64,000 bases of DNA from Branchipolynoe longqiensis (lineage: Eukaryota; Annelida; Polychaeta; Phyllodocida; Polynoidae), in contig CM059193.1 of NCBI GenBank assembly GCA_030323885.1, positions 56,634,749-56,698,748 of the forward strand, given 5' to 3'. Shown here piece after piece: positions 1-10,860 of this stretch (position 1 is the first letter of the stretch; the number at the start of each line of letters is the position of its first letter). A program made the translations under genes and the position numbers. A model generated the notes under the pieces. The model saw only the letters and a list, made by a program, of their open reading frames with translations. It had not been told where the DNA came from and searched no databases.

Positions 1-678
1 CCACTACTAACATTGTTACTAACACCTCACTGTACATGTACCACTACTAACATTGTTAATAACATCTCACTGTGCATATATCACTACTAACATTGATAGT
101 AACATGTCATTGTGCCTTTGCCACTACTAACATTGTTAGTAACATCTCCCTGTACATGTACCACTACTAACATTGTTAGTAACATATCACTGTGCATGGA
201 CCACTACTAACATTGTTAGTAACATCTCACTGTACATGTATCACTACTAACATTGTCAGTAACATCTCACTGTGCATGTATCACTACTAACATTGTTAGT
301 AACATCTCACTGTACATGTACCACTACTAACATTGTTAGTAACATCTCACTGTACATGCACCACTACTAACATTGTTAGTAACCCCTCACTGCACATGTA
401 ACAGTACTAACATTGTCAGTAACATCTCACTGTACATGTACCACTGCTAACATTGTCAGTAACATCTCACTGCGTATGCATAACTACTAACATTGTTAGT
501 AACATCTCACTCTGCATGTAACACTACTAACATTGTAAGTAACATCTCACTGTACATGTACCACTACTAACATTGTTAGTAACATCTCACTGTGCATGCA
601 CCACTACTAACATTGTTAGTAACATCTCACTGTACATGTACCACTACTAACATTGTTAGTAACATGTCACTGTACATG
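1..678. repeat. 40-bp satellite array, about 17 units
   Basis: Units of 40 bp repeat head to tail with few indels. Each starts near CCACTACTAACATTGTTAGT and ends near CTCACTGTACATG. Substitutions are scattered (ACATG/GCATG, AACATC/AACATG), and the phase stays at 40 bp across the array. The array runs off the left edge of the window, so its true length is unknown. It is broken at about 679 by a LINE tail and resumes near 1506. Confidence 0.95.
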
Positions 679-1505
679 ATTGATTGATTGGTGGTTGCTT
701 TATGCCATGTCGGCAGCATAGGCCATATTCATGGCGAGAAATGTTTGTTTTTTGTTCAAACCATCGCTTTTACATGTAAAAGCAGACAATCAATTATGTG
801 CCAATAGACACTCATTAAATTAGAAAGCTCACAATCATATATTTGTGGTCAAGGGAAACAAATTCCCATAGAAAAAGAAAAGTTTTATTAATAATTGATA
901 GAATCTATTTCGTAAACTATATGAAGTGGTACAGTCCAGCTGCCCTCAAAAAGGCTAAACTGTTGTCCTGTTTTACCTTAGTAAAAAGGTCACGCATACT
1001 GTCTGCAGTGTAGAACCATTGACGCAGGGCCAAAAAATCAACGCAACTTAGTAAAATGTGTTTGAGTGTCAGCGGGGACTGACACCCAATACATTCAGGG
1101 GGAGGTTCCCCCTTGAGCAGAAAAGCATGTGTAAGCCTCGAAGGGCCAATACGGCAGCGGCTAAGGACCACTTGGTCCCACCAACCTCCCGCATGTGGTG
1201 GCTTTCCCACAGATGGTTCAATTTCTTTAAGTTTATTAATGTTTTCATCCAACTCATGTTGCCATTTGAATTTTATGTGGATGGCTATTAGTGGTTTCAG
1301 ATCAGAGTGAGGGATCAGACACGGTTCAAGATCACAGTTCAGGGCCTTCTTCGCAGCCCAATCAGCTCATTTGTTTCCTTGTATGCCGGCATGGCCAGGC
1401 ACCCAGCACAGGTGGATGTCATACCCATCCGTTGTCAGTTGGTTCATTTTATAAATGACCCTTGCTAGAATAGGGTGATTCGTTTTCAGTTCAGCAACAG
1501 CCATT
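679..1505 (-). mobile_element. 5'-truncated LINE with (CAAT)n tail, inserted in the satellite
   Basis: This block separates two parts of the 40-bp satellite. Read on the minus strand it encodes the end of an RNase H domain and the C-terminal region of a non-LTR retrotransposon, then a 3' UTR ending in CAAT repeats (plus strand GATTGATTGATTG at 679). The same 3' UTR with the same tail recurs at 14474-14534, and a related piece at 13400-13450. The satellite phase is not preserved across the insertion, so the site was probably rearranged. Confidence 0.8.
917..1500 (-). pseudogene. LINE ORF2 fragment: RNase H plus C-terminal zinc-knuckle-like tail
   Basis: On the minus strand the reading frame shows WVPGHAGIQGN, the signature of the RNase H domain found in I/Jockey-type LINEs. 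It continues into a tail with SRCRIGPSRLTHAFLLKGE and a C-x2-C...H-x4-C pattern (ECIGC ... HILLSC), the usual end of such ORF2 proteins. An in-frame TGA at 1367-1369 falls right after the GN of the RNase H motif, where a Glu is usual. The polymerase domain is absent because of 5' truncation. The copy is dead; the clade beyond RNase H-bearing LINE is not resolved. Confidence 0.8.
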
Positions 1506-1612
1506 GTTAGTCACATCTCACTGCGCATGCATCACTACTAACATTGATAGTAACATCTCATTGTGCCTTTACCACTACTAACCTTGTTAGTAACATCTCC
1601 CTGTGCATGCTC
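1506..1612. repeat. Remnant of the 40-bp satellite
   Basis: About 2.5 further units of the 1-678 satellite (CATTGTTAGTCACATCTCAC...) lie directly after the LINE tail, showing that one array was split. Confidence 0.9.
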
Positions 1613-1615
1613 AGC

Positions 1616-3261
1616 TGACAAAGCGGTCTATTCGGGTTCTACACAGAGAACTGTTGACAAAACAGAATCCACATGTCTTGTTCGTAGGTGGGTGGCGTGT
1701 GAGGGCGGACCGATATCTGTCAGCCTACATATAATGAAGTTGTGGGATAAAAGAGTGCCCAAGACGTTTATGCAGTTGCCATGGCAACGGAACACCTTGC
1801 ATGCCTAGCAACACCCGATAGAACAATGCATCTAAAAGAAGGTAAATGGGCGAGCTAACAAGGCATATTTCTTAGTGTTATATGTATGGGTACTTAATAA
1901 ACAACCGGCTTCGCCATAGTCGGTGAGACAGCAATGACACAAAGATCCTTCTCCGCTCCCCCTCCCCTTCCCTCATCCCCCCCCACACAACCCATATCTG
2001 TGAACTAACGTTCATCTATTGTGTTTGTACCTCCGAGGCAAAACAATGTTTGACCTTCAAAGGACCTTCAAGTTCTTCTTGTAACAAACATTTTTAGTTA
2101 GGTAGTTTATTCATTAGCTTCTATTATTTATTGATAGTGATGAACCCGTTATCGCATGTAATAACGGTCATGCAACTGATCCACCCTGAAATACAAAATG
2201 GCTAGGCAAACAACACAGCCATCCCACCTGGCCGCAGTCCTAAAGGGTCTGAGTTTGTTCTAGCACAAGAGTGCACTATCTAAGGACAGGGTTTAGGTAA
2301 AAGGATGCTGGAACAAATAACAAAATAAAAAATCTGAATGGAACGGGATCCTCTCCCTCAAGACTGCATGACACCCATGTAGATGTACATAGTAGGCTAA
2401 GGTATCCTACTCAGACTAGAAAAAAATAACTGGAAAATTATTTTAAAAACTAACATAGGCTATTACTAACAACCAAAATTGCAGAAGGCTGACCTGAGCA
2501 TACACAGGTAAACACTCCTGGGCAAAGGAACATATCAAGACAGCAAGCACCACAGCTGTCCAGTGTTGAAAACAAGCACCCTTACGGGAGATTATACATT
2601 ATGGGCAGAGTAAATACCTCGTCAATAAAAAATCTTTTTAAAAAGAAGGAAAAGCTATGTAGTGCCTCCCCCTCTCTCTGGCCCCTCTATCCAGCGGTGG
2701 GGATGGGGGGGGGCCATAGTATGCACCCCTTCACCCCCTGCATGGGGCTTGACACTCCACTCACTCACAATTTACATATATACATCTATATATATTATTT
2801 AACTCCTACGTTTACATGAACAAGACAAGTCATGGTTTGGATGAGAAGGTCTCTCTCTGTCTTGCACCTACAAAAAGGTCCTTACCCGTTTATTATAAAG
2901 TCAAAATTTGAATGACAAGTAGTGAGCAGCAGCGCAAAACTAGTGGATGCATGCTGTAGCGCTCCCCGTGGCCGAATGGATGCAGCCAAGCTGTGGGCCG
3001 GGTGATGTTATGTAATACGCTACTCCACCAGACAGGGTGGTAGGGAGCAAAGGAAGACAGCAGAATAATTAGATGTGAAGGGAGTACATTGAGCACTGCC
3101 CCAGTGAGTTGTTTGATTCACACATTTTATGAACATTTGTTTACGAGTAGACACATTTGCAATCCCAAAGTTGGTAGCCTAAACAGTGGCTCTTAGATAT
3201 ATATTGGGTATTATCCCAATTTAGTTAATACGCGGCTTCATCCTAAAATAATACTTGCATA
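1616..3261. other. Unannotated stretch
   Basis: No coding region, RNA gene or repeat could be supported here. All open frames are short, and the sequence is AT-rich with a few homopolymers. Confidence 0.5.
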
Positions 3262-3475
3262 GTTAAAGTTACATGGTCCGATGAAATATTTATTTTTCAA
3301 AACCAAAACATGTATCTTAATTTGATTATATATATCCATCTTAGATATTGATACATTAACAAGTGATTTGGTACAGCATATATACAATAATCAGTGAATT
3401 TACTACCTCATCCTACTTTGAGAAACCCATCACACAAGGAAGCCATTAATCAAGTAAGTCAATCTCATGGCCAGT
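3262..3475. repeat. Dispersed direct repeat R1, copy 1
   Basis: The segment starting AGTTACATGGTCCGATGAAA recurs at 3985-4235 with about 80% identity (ACATGGTCCGRTGAAAT, CAAAACCAAAACA, ATAAYCAGTGAATTTA). The unit is AT-rich and non-coding. A final block (AATAACCAGTGAATTTATAACCTCACC) is duplicated again at 4108-4170. Confidence 0.7.
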
Positions 3476-3984
3476 AGCTTTGACCCTCATTCCAAGTATG
3501 TAGTCAGGTTCCAGGATGTCCAATGGTAGTATTGCTGGCACCATAGCCTGGGTTGATATAAAGTTGCATGGAATTTTGTATTAAATAATTATTATGTATA
3601 TTATTATCCGGGAACAATACATTTGATAATCATGCAAGTGACATGCTAGAGTAGCTGTACAAAAATAAAGACACACACTTAAGGTTAAACAAAGAATTAA
3701 CACAACACATGCAAATATAAAGAAACAACACATGAAGCTAACTGAGTTGATTCTTTTCGTTTTATAAATGCTTTGTTAAAGTTGTCTTACATGCCATAGA
3801 TGTTATCAAATAAATATTGAATGAATACTGATGCAATTGTTATTATTATTATTATTATTATTATCCTCTTCTCATAACGATCAATTTGATATATTTATCT
3901 AGAAAATAAGACAAACATTTAAGAAACTGAGAGTGAAGGCAAAGGAACCAAAATGGCAGCTGAAGAAAGCTCTTCATTTGATTG

Positions 3985-4235
3985 ATTATAGTTGCATGGT
4001 CCGGTGAAATGTATTTTTTTCAAAACCAAAACACTTATCTCAATTTGGTTCTATAGATCCAACTTAGATACTAGTGCATTAGATAATGATTTGGGACAGC
4101 ATATACAGAATAACCAGTGAATTTATAACCTCACCACCAGAATAACCAGTGAATTTATAACCTCACCACCTTGGACACTCACTTTGAAACACCCATTATG
4201 CGGGGAGGCCATTAACCAATTAGGCCAATCTCGTG
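3985..4235. repeat. Dispersed direct repeat R1, copy 2
   Basis: This is the second copy of the 3262-3475 repeat, with a local 34-bp duplication of its middle. Confidence 0.7.
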
Positions 4236-4239
4236 ATGC

Positions 4240-4395
4240 ATTTACGATGGATCCGATCCAAAAGATAATACATAGGCACGACCAGAACGGGTGCTGCAAT
4301 CATAGCATTAAACCCAGAAACCTCCACAATTGCGGCAGATCCCGTCAAACCATTAATTCTCAGGCCCGGCTGAATCATAGAATGTGCAGTTTGTC
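4240..4395. repeat. Direct repeat R2, copy 1
   Basis: A block with GATGGATCCGATCCAAA, CATAGCATTAAACCCAGAAACC and CTCAGGCCC recurs at 5047-5175. The two copies flank the solo LTR at 4459-4966, so the LTR may have landed in a tandem duplication. It has no coding content. Confidence 0.6.
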
Positions 4396-4458
4396 ATAGG
4401 TGAGTGTAGAAACTGATATGGTTCTACTATTGCTGTAGTCTCGTCGTGGTCGCCATTT

Positions 4459-4966
4459 TGTAAACGTGCCGGCTGGTGGTGTGGGTGGTGTAAATAGGTC
4501 AAATGAAAGCACTACAGGTAATGAAGGAAACAGGGTTAGAGTGAAAGTAAGAGAATGAGACTCTTCAATTTATTGGCTTATATAGGTTTTTCAGAATTCA
4601 AGATGGCCGTGGTCACATGATTCCATTCATCAATCACAGTACAATGCAGTGGTCACATGACTTAATCCTCCAATTAGAATACAATGCAGTGGTCAATGAT
4701 CATAACAATGCCATGTGGGGGGGGAGGGGGCATGTGAGCTGACTCTTCCAAAGACTGTTCTTAGTCAAACTCGGAAGTGACACTCCCTCCAAAGACTATT
4801 CAATTATACAAATTCTATACTCAATGAATAATAGTTTACCAATTTCACACCTCCTCCATATGCCTTTGGGTTTTTATATTTTAACATTTATCATTATATA
4901 GACAGTTTGCAATTTATTATAGTAATTTCACCTCGGTTCACATGTATTAAATCGGACAATTTTACA
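4459..4966. mobile_element. Solo LTR, family LTR-1, copy 1
   Basis: The element starts TGTAAACGTGCC and ends ACAATTTTACA, giving the TG...CA ends and short TGTAAA/TTTACA inverted repeat of an LTR. A second copy at 59447-59955 has the same ends and the same internal landmarks (TCAAGATGG, GGGGAGGGGG, GACTCTTCCAAAGA, CCTTTGG). No internal retroelement region is attached. No clear target-site duplication is visible at this copy. Confidence 0.65.
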
Positions 4967-5046
4967 ACGTACTCCATCTTCCGGCACATACACTGTGCAA
5001 CGGCTGCTTCCATCACATTGTTAAACCAAGAACCTGGCGCATTTGC

Positions 5047-5175
5047 GATGGATCCCATCCAAACGATAATGCATAGGCATGGCCAGATCAGCTGCTGGCA
5101 TCATAGCATTAAAACCAGAAACCTGTGTATTTGCGGCGGATCCAGTCAAACCATCTGTGCTCAGGCCCAGCTGAT
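5047..5175. repeat. Direct repeat R2, copy 2
   Basis: Second copy of the 4240-4395 block (GATGGATCCCATCCAAAC ... CATAGCATTAAAACCAGAAACC). Confidence 0.6.
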
Positions 5176-5210
5176 GTGGCCAGCATGGAACGGCTGCTGC
5201 ATTAGCTAAT

Positions 5211-5772
5211 ATAAAATATTTGAACTTTCAAATGCACATATCTCACTCAAATTTTGGAATATCTTTTAAATTCAAAAAGAATATTGCTTCTGATTCATTG
5301 GAGCTTCAAGTGAAATTATTATTTTAATGTTTGGACCCTTTAGAAAAAAAAGAAGGTCAACCTGAGCTATAGGCCTATATCTAAAATATAACTAACAAAT
5401 TCAAATGCCATCGGACCAAACTTTAAATAAATACAATTAAAATATATGAAAATATATGATATTTAAAATATACATATATATTACCAAGTGATACTGATAT
5501 TTGTTATGTCGAACATACTACCGTATATGGTATAAATGTATAAGTGAATATTATATTGAATGATATTACACCACTGCCAAAGAGCCAATGTATATGGTTA
5601 AAAGTATGCACACAAATATCAACACACTAAAATTAATCAAACAATGCTGGTGTAAATAAAATAAAATATATAAAAATATCACATCACATGATAGTGCAAT
5701 GGCGCCATCAGGGGAAGCTACCAGGAGACCAGGCTACATTTGAATTAGGTCATCCCACATCATGTGGTCATC
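5211..5772. other. AT-rich stretch without recognised features
   Basis: Low-complexity A/T-rich sequence. Nothing could be assigned. Confidence 0.5.
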
Positions 5773-6179
5773 TAGATAAAAGATTCACCCGGTACTTGTA
5801 GTACACAGGTGAAGACCAGCCTTATATAAATACGGGCGAAAATAGCATTAGTATGGAACAAGAAGTAGAATGCCTGGCACCCATGTCAAATGGTTACTTA
5901 TATCAGAACAGAGTTGGTGAAATGGGAGAGAATGCAAAAAGACAAGATGGCGGCCGCAGAATGCCGTCGATTTCACTTTTAAATCTTATTAAACTAGATA
6001 TTATATTATATTTGTCAAAGGTAGCGGGCTATCAATAAGACATATGTAAAGCATAATTGTTGCTTCTTAGATTGTGAAATTAGGCTCTCATTTCATTGAC
6101 CAGCATTTTCAACCGTTTTTATATAGGGTTGGTATTCACCCGTGTACAAGCTGCGAGTACCGGGTGAATCCTTTATCTA
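5773..6179 (+). mobile_element. MITE-A copy 1 (MULE-like, 9-bp TSD)
   Basis: Terminal inverted repeats start TAGATAAAAGATTCACCCGG on the left and end in its complement (CCGGGTGAATCCTTTATCTA). GTGGTCATC is duplicated at 5764-5772 and 6180-6188, a 9-bp target-site duplication. Nine bp fits Mutator-like elements. The inside contains no transposase. A second copy in the opposite orientation is at 7316-7730 and a truncated end at 55424-55545. Confidence 0.85.
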
Positions 6180-6492
6180 GTGGTCATCGCGAGATGTCAA
6201 TACGCGTCCTAGCCAGAGGACTTTTGGGAAGCTTGTTGAAAGTATTTTGAGTTCTTTCAACTCCAATTGCTTCAAAACTAGGCATTTTCCCTCAAAATTA
6301 CTCCGGACTAATGATTAGTAGGTTATAACGATCAATTTGATATATTTTTCTCAAAAATAAAATAAAAATTCAGTCGCCATCGGACCATGAAACTTTAATT
6401 GTCATGTTGGTTGACAACATGGGTAATTTGCGGGCGGCAAAGGGCTACGATCCCGCCAATTGGGTTCGACTCCCGAACCATCGCCCGCTGTT

Positions 6493-6970
6493 GCGGATTC
6501 CCAGGGACACCAGTTTGGGAGGGACACATCGCTTCTGCACATGCGTCAAAATCGAACAGCATTGTCACTAACGTTATAAATTTAATATAATGTTTTTGGT
6601 AAAGATCTTTTCTATATGTATACCAAACGATTTGGTTCTAGATGGTGTAATTTGAGAGATATTTGACTTCTTCTGTATTTTATGTACGAACATGGCTCCC
6701 GACCATTGACAATGCCTTGAGTTTGACGGTACGCGCAGTGCAAAACGTTAGTTTTATTCAAAATTAATAGAAATCAATAACCCTAACCTTATCAATTTAG
6801 TGTAGTCTTTATGGTAAAGATGTTTTCTATATGTCTACCAAGTGATTAATTTCTACATGGTGTAATTTGAGAGATATTTGACTTCTTCCGTATGAAGATT
6901 TGCTCACGGCCGTTAACAATGCATTTCAATGGAAGTGTCCCTGGCAAACGGGTGTCCCTCGGAATCCGCA
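6493..6970. mobile_element. Inverted-repeat element MITE-D
   Basis: Left arm GCGGATTCCCAGGGACACC (6493 on) is matched by its imperfect complement GGTGTCCCTCGGAATCCGC at 6951-6969, so about 35 bp of inverted repeat bounds the element. Inside, a block of about 100 bp is duplicated (6590-6690 and 6795-6895, sharing GGTGTAATTTGAGAGATAT). The internal block is related to 60640-60840. No coding sequence was found. Confidence 0.6.
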
Positions 6971-7102
6971 TCACCGCCTCTCGCCCCTGCCGGGCCCCGG
7001 GCGACACCAAATCTCGCGCCAATGAGAAGCCATGATGTCACGCCGGCCTCCCCCAGCCACCGCAGACACCACCCAGCTTTCTTAGCTGCCCACCTGACCC
7101 TA

Positions 7103-7230
7103 CAATCAAAACTGACAAGTATAAATTTTTATGTCATTGGTTTGACTCGACCAGGGTTTGAACTCATGACTCCACGATCAACCAGCACGGGAGACACACG
7201 CTCTAACTCATTTGGCCATCTCGTCTGGTT
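7103..7230 (-). mobile_element. SINE-1 fragment (tRNA head)
   Basis: This minus-strand copy of the tRNA-like head of SINE-1 ends at the conserved TGGTTTGACTCGACCAGGGTTYGAA region and the TCTAACTCATTTGGCCATC A-box complement. The body is missing. See 24374-24726 for the family. Confidence 0.75.
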
Positions 7231-7315
7231 AATAATATGTGTGTGCATCTACAAGGCAGAGCCACACATAGTGCAATTACGCCTCTATGTATATATATGA
7301 TGTCTACCTTCTCAG

Positions 7316-7730
7316 TAGATAAAGCATTCACGAGGTACTCGCAGTCGCAGTACCCGGGTGAATACCAACCCTATATAAAAAACGGTCGAAAAAGCGGGTT
7401 AAGGAAATGAGAGCCTAATTTCACAATCTAAGAAGCAACATTTATTCTTTACATATGTCTTATTGATAGCCCGCTACCTTTGAGTTGAAAAATATAATAT
7501 AATATCTAGTTTAATAAGATTTAAAAGTGAAATCGACAGCGTTCTCTGGCCGCCATCTTGTCTTTTTGCATTCTCGCCCATTTCACCAACTCTGTGCCGA
7601 TATATGCAGCCATTTGATACTGGAGCCACAGTTTCTAGTTCAGGTTCCATACTAAACCTATTTTCGCCTGTATTTACACTACGTTGACCTTCACCCGTGT
7701 ACTATAAGTACCGGGTGAATCTTTTATCTA
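7316..7730 (-). mobile_element. MITE-A copy 2 (inverted relative to copy 1)
   Basis: It is the reverse complement of 5773-6179, with ends TAGATAAAGCATTCACG and GGGTGAATCTTTTATCTA. CCTTCTCAG is repeated at 7307-7315 and 7731-7739, again a 9-bp target-site duplication, which confirms the element ends. With copy 1 it brackets about 1.1 kb. Confidence 0.85.
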
Positions 7731-7738
7731 CCTTCTCA

Positions 7739-8240
7739 GATGCTGAGGGCTTCTGTGATTCAAGGTTATTTTTCTGCTTGAATAATAAGCTGCCGCAATA
7801 AAACTAAGATTCCATATATGCGGTACACGAATGCGAATGCAAATGCGAATGCGAATGTGGCAAAAAATGGAAAAGCATGCAAATGCACCATGGTGCTTCC
7901 ATATGTCCGGATGCGAATACAAATGTGAATGTGAATGTGAATGTGAATGCGAATGCGAATGCAAATGCAAATGCAAATGCTGAGGGCATCTGTGATTCAA
8001 GGTTATTTTCTGCCTGAATAATATGCTGCCGCAATAAAGCTAAGATTCCATATATGCGGTACGCTAATGCGAATGCGAATGCAAATGCAAATGTGACAAA
8101 AAATGGAAAAGCATGGAAATGCACAGTGGTGCTTCCATATGTCTGGATGCGAATACAAATGTGAATGTGAATGCGAATGCGAATGTGAATGCGAATGCGA
8201 ATGCGAATGTGAATGAGAATGCGAATGCGAATGCTGCTCC
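7739..8240. repeat. Tandem pair of about 240-bp units holding (GAATGC)n hexamer arrays
   Basis: Two units start TGCTGAGGGCWTCTGTGATT (7740 and 7980). Each contains TTCCATATATGCGGTAC followed by runs of GCGAAT/GCAAAT/GTGAAT hexamers. A third, inverted piece of the hexamer region occurs at 8315-8345 (CATTCGGATTCGCATCCACATATA). The long minus-strand His-Ser and plus-strand Asn-Ala frames here are translations of the hexamer and not genes. Confidence 0.8.
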
Positions 8241-8404
8241 ATTTGCCGAAGAGCAAATGGGAACTTTGACTTTCCTTCACATATTTCGAGCAAGAAATAC
8301 CAAAAATGGCATGCCACATTCGGATTCGCATCCACATATAGTATGTCATAATTACAACACTTAGTATTAAGATATTAATACATACAAGGAAGCGTATTCT
8401 TCAG

Positions 8405-8835
8405 TGTTATGTGTGGTCTACTCTAATGTATGGGGCTGAGACATGGACAATCTCTAAGAAAATGTACAAACGTTTAGCAGCATTTGAGATGTGGACTTAT
8501 CGAAGGATGATGAAAATATCATGGACAAAGATCACCAACAAAGAAGTTCTCAGAAAAATTAAAAATAAGAAAAGCTTGTTTGCCACTATACAGACAAAGA
8601 AACTTATTTATTTTGGCCACATCATTCGTCAAAGTTCAATATACCGTACATTGTTGGAATCGAAGGTGAATGGCAGCAGAGGGAGAGGGAGACCAAGAAC
8701 ATCATGGTTTACAAATATTTCACAGTGGACAGGCTTGAATTATTCACAGTCTATCAGAACAGCACACCATCGGGACAAGTGGAGAGCCAGTGCATCCAAC
8801 CCTCGACTAGAAGACGGAACTATTGATTGATTGAA
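8405..8835 (+). pseudogene. LINE reverse transcriptase C-terminal fragment with (ATTG)n tail
   Basis: The 139-codon frame from 8411 reads LMYGAETWTISKKMYKRLAAFEMW, YRRMMKISWTKITNKEVL, IYFGHIIRQSS and GRGRPRTSWFTN. This is the well-known C-terminal region downstream of the RT domain in the widespread animal endonuclease-reverse transcriptase LINEs. The frame stops at 8830 and the sequence ends in ATTGATTGATTGA, which I take as the 3' repeat tail. Everything upstream of this C-terminus is missing, a 5' truncation. The frame itself is uninterrupted, so the insertion may be fairly young. Confidence 0.85.
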
Positions 8836-9024
8836 TTACAACACCATCAAATACACAGGAAGTCACGAGTGCACATTACCCATAGATCCCCACGCCCGCT
8901 TTAAGATGAATTTAAAACTCATGGTGCGTGATGAAAAGAATATAAAAAATGAACCAGTCCTAGCCCTATCCTTGCAATATTGAATCCTAGGCAGTGACAA
9001 GATAAGTATCAATTATGAGGTTGG

Positions 9025-9206
9025 TTGGTTGTTGGAGCTTTACGTCCTGGTAACATCTGAGGTCATATCAGTATGGATTCCGACAGTGTACACTCATAGT
9101 GACTTCTTACTGCTGCCACACTGGGAGACCAATCATGCCAGCACCATGCCCTGATATCCTACTCAGCCACATTATCCTGACACCGAGCAAACCAAGGACT
9201 TAGGAA
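9025..9206 (-). mobile_element. SINE-1 copy, left arm of a head-to-head pair
   Basis: Minus-strand SINE-1 body (TTTACGTCCTGGTAACATCTGAGG ... CACATTATCCTGACACCGAG, here abridged) joins at about 9206 to a plus-strand body, forming an inverted pair. The tRNA heads of both copies are missing at the junction. Confidence 0.8.
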
Positions 9207-9444
9207 TTGATACCTGTCGTTACCTAGCTGGGCATTATTAGGATAGGGCAAGGACTGGTTGACTCAGTGCCAGGATAATGTGACTGAGTGGGATATCAGG
9301 ACATGGTGTTGGTGGCCGGGTCTCCCAGTGGGGCAGCATTCTAATAAAGTCGCCATGAGTGTGCATTGTCACAAGTCGGTACCCGTCCTGATATGACGTT
9401 AGATGTTACCAGGACGTAAAACTCCAACAACCAACCAAACAAGT
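9207..9444 (+). mobile_element. SINE-1 copy, right arm of a head-to-head pair
   Basis: Plus-strand SINE-1 body from ATTGATACCTGTCG to the conserved 3' end (GGACGTAAAACTCCAACAACCAACC). With 9025-9206 it makes a near-palindrome of about 420 bp. Confidence 0.8.
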
Positions 9445-9711
9445 TGTTATAAGTTCCTGCTTAATCTGGTCAACCACGCCCTGAAATTTCCGCTCCAGTA
9501 GATTGACGACGCATGCGCGTGGCATGACCGGACATTCAAGTACGTGTGTCATCTAGCGTTCACAACTGAAATATCGTGCTAATTGTTTATTATGAATCTT
9601 TCTCTGAAATGTTGTTCACTGCGCAATAACAATTCCAGGGAATCCTTTACTCTTAATCACCTGTTTCCAATTACTATTTACTCGCTCTTTCATATTGCTA
9701 TTGGGTACTAA

Positions 9712-10348
9712 TACCACTGTCACACTACGACGTAACGAGCAAACGTAAGCCTGACGTGATCACGTTTCGTCATTACGTTGACGTATGTTGGGTTACGTTG
9801 TGATGACGTCAGAATGACGTTAGACTGATGTCGAGCTACGTCACGTTACGTCGTGTTATGTGGGCGCGCTTCAAAGTTTTGAACCTGTTCAAAACTTTCG
9901 ACGTAACTCGAACGTACGGGTTTACTTCGCCGTACGTTCTATACACGTTCAGCGAACGTCAATGACATTAAATGGACATTAGTCAAACGCTGCTCACTAC
10001 GTTCAACTACGTTCCACTATGTTGACCCACATTAAACCCGTCATGAGAACGTCAGGAGAACATACGTTCAACATACGTTCAACATTTCGCCACCGTGTCA
10101 TGACGTATGTAACATCACGTAATGTTCTTCTGGCGATGGAATAACGTTCATAACGTTCAGTGAGCGTAATGACGTTGTCCTCTCTCGTTGAATGACGGTA
10201 TTACTATGCTTTACCGGCGTTACACTCTCGTCAACTACGTTGCATCCACGTTCAACTTGTGCCAAAATGTGCATACTACGCCGAGAAGTTCAACGTTCTT
10301 CACATTCTCCCTATGCTGACATCGTTACGTCGTAGTGTGACAGGGCCT
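9712..10348. mobile_element. GTCACA-family element E1 (word: TACGTT/ACGTTC)
   Basis: Perfect 22-bp terminal inverted repeats CTGTCACACTACGACGTAACGA lie at 9717-9738 and 10322-10343. The flanking triplets are TAA (9709-9711) and TTA (10349-10351), consistent with a 3-bp TNA target duplication. The interior is packed with ACGTT, ACGTTC and TACGT words on both strands. A 12-bp-arm palindrome AAAGTTTTGAAC/GTTCAAAACTTT sits at 9873-9898. No coding sequence is present. Sister elements E2-E5 lie at 36408, 52068, 54036 and 54782. Confidence 0.85.
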
Positions 10349-10860
10349 TTAGATAGCATATGGTAGTCGTAAGGCGATCTCAAGGATTTTTGCTAGTCGT
10401 AGGGGCTTACAATTGTTTTAATTTGACATTAAACTTTTTTTTCGTAAATCACAAGGACAATTGGCCACAACCCTGTCACATGTAGTATTGCAATGTCACT
10501 GTACAGTGCCCGTGAGGTGACTTCAATGTAATCTCATGGTTTTATCCAGTCTGGTGTGCCTAGAAAGTTGTACGACAGCTGCAACAACCGTTCGCCCCTT
10601 TACCTCATGGTAGTCTTGCTGCCTCCGTGAGATGTGAGTAAGATGTTCTAAATATCGTGCGGCGGCCGTGCAGTGACTTTAGAGCTGCCGTACGATGGCC
10701 TAACGGCAACCGTACCGTATTACTTTTACGATTGCTATGTGGACCCCATAACATTTCTGAACATTTCTTCCGCAGCTAGCAAAAGTGTACGATTTGTAAA
10801 AATGCCATCTGCATATTGCAGACCGCATAACCTTGCGGCGGCAGAATCACATATGTTGAC
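10349..10860. other. Unannotated stretch
   Basis: No feature could be supported between element E1 and the LINE fragment that starts near 10861. Confidence 0.45.

Noticed and set aside
1..678. CRISPR-like array of regular repeats
   Set aside because: Units are contiguous 40-mers without unique spacers, and the genome context is eukaryotic.
7728..8364. His-Ser and Asn-Ala repeat frames
   Set aside because: They are products of the GCGAAT hexamer array.
10473..10500. A further GTCACA-type terminus (CCCTGTCACATG)
   Set aside because: There is no inverted partner and no internal word array; it is probably chance.
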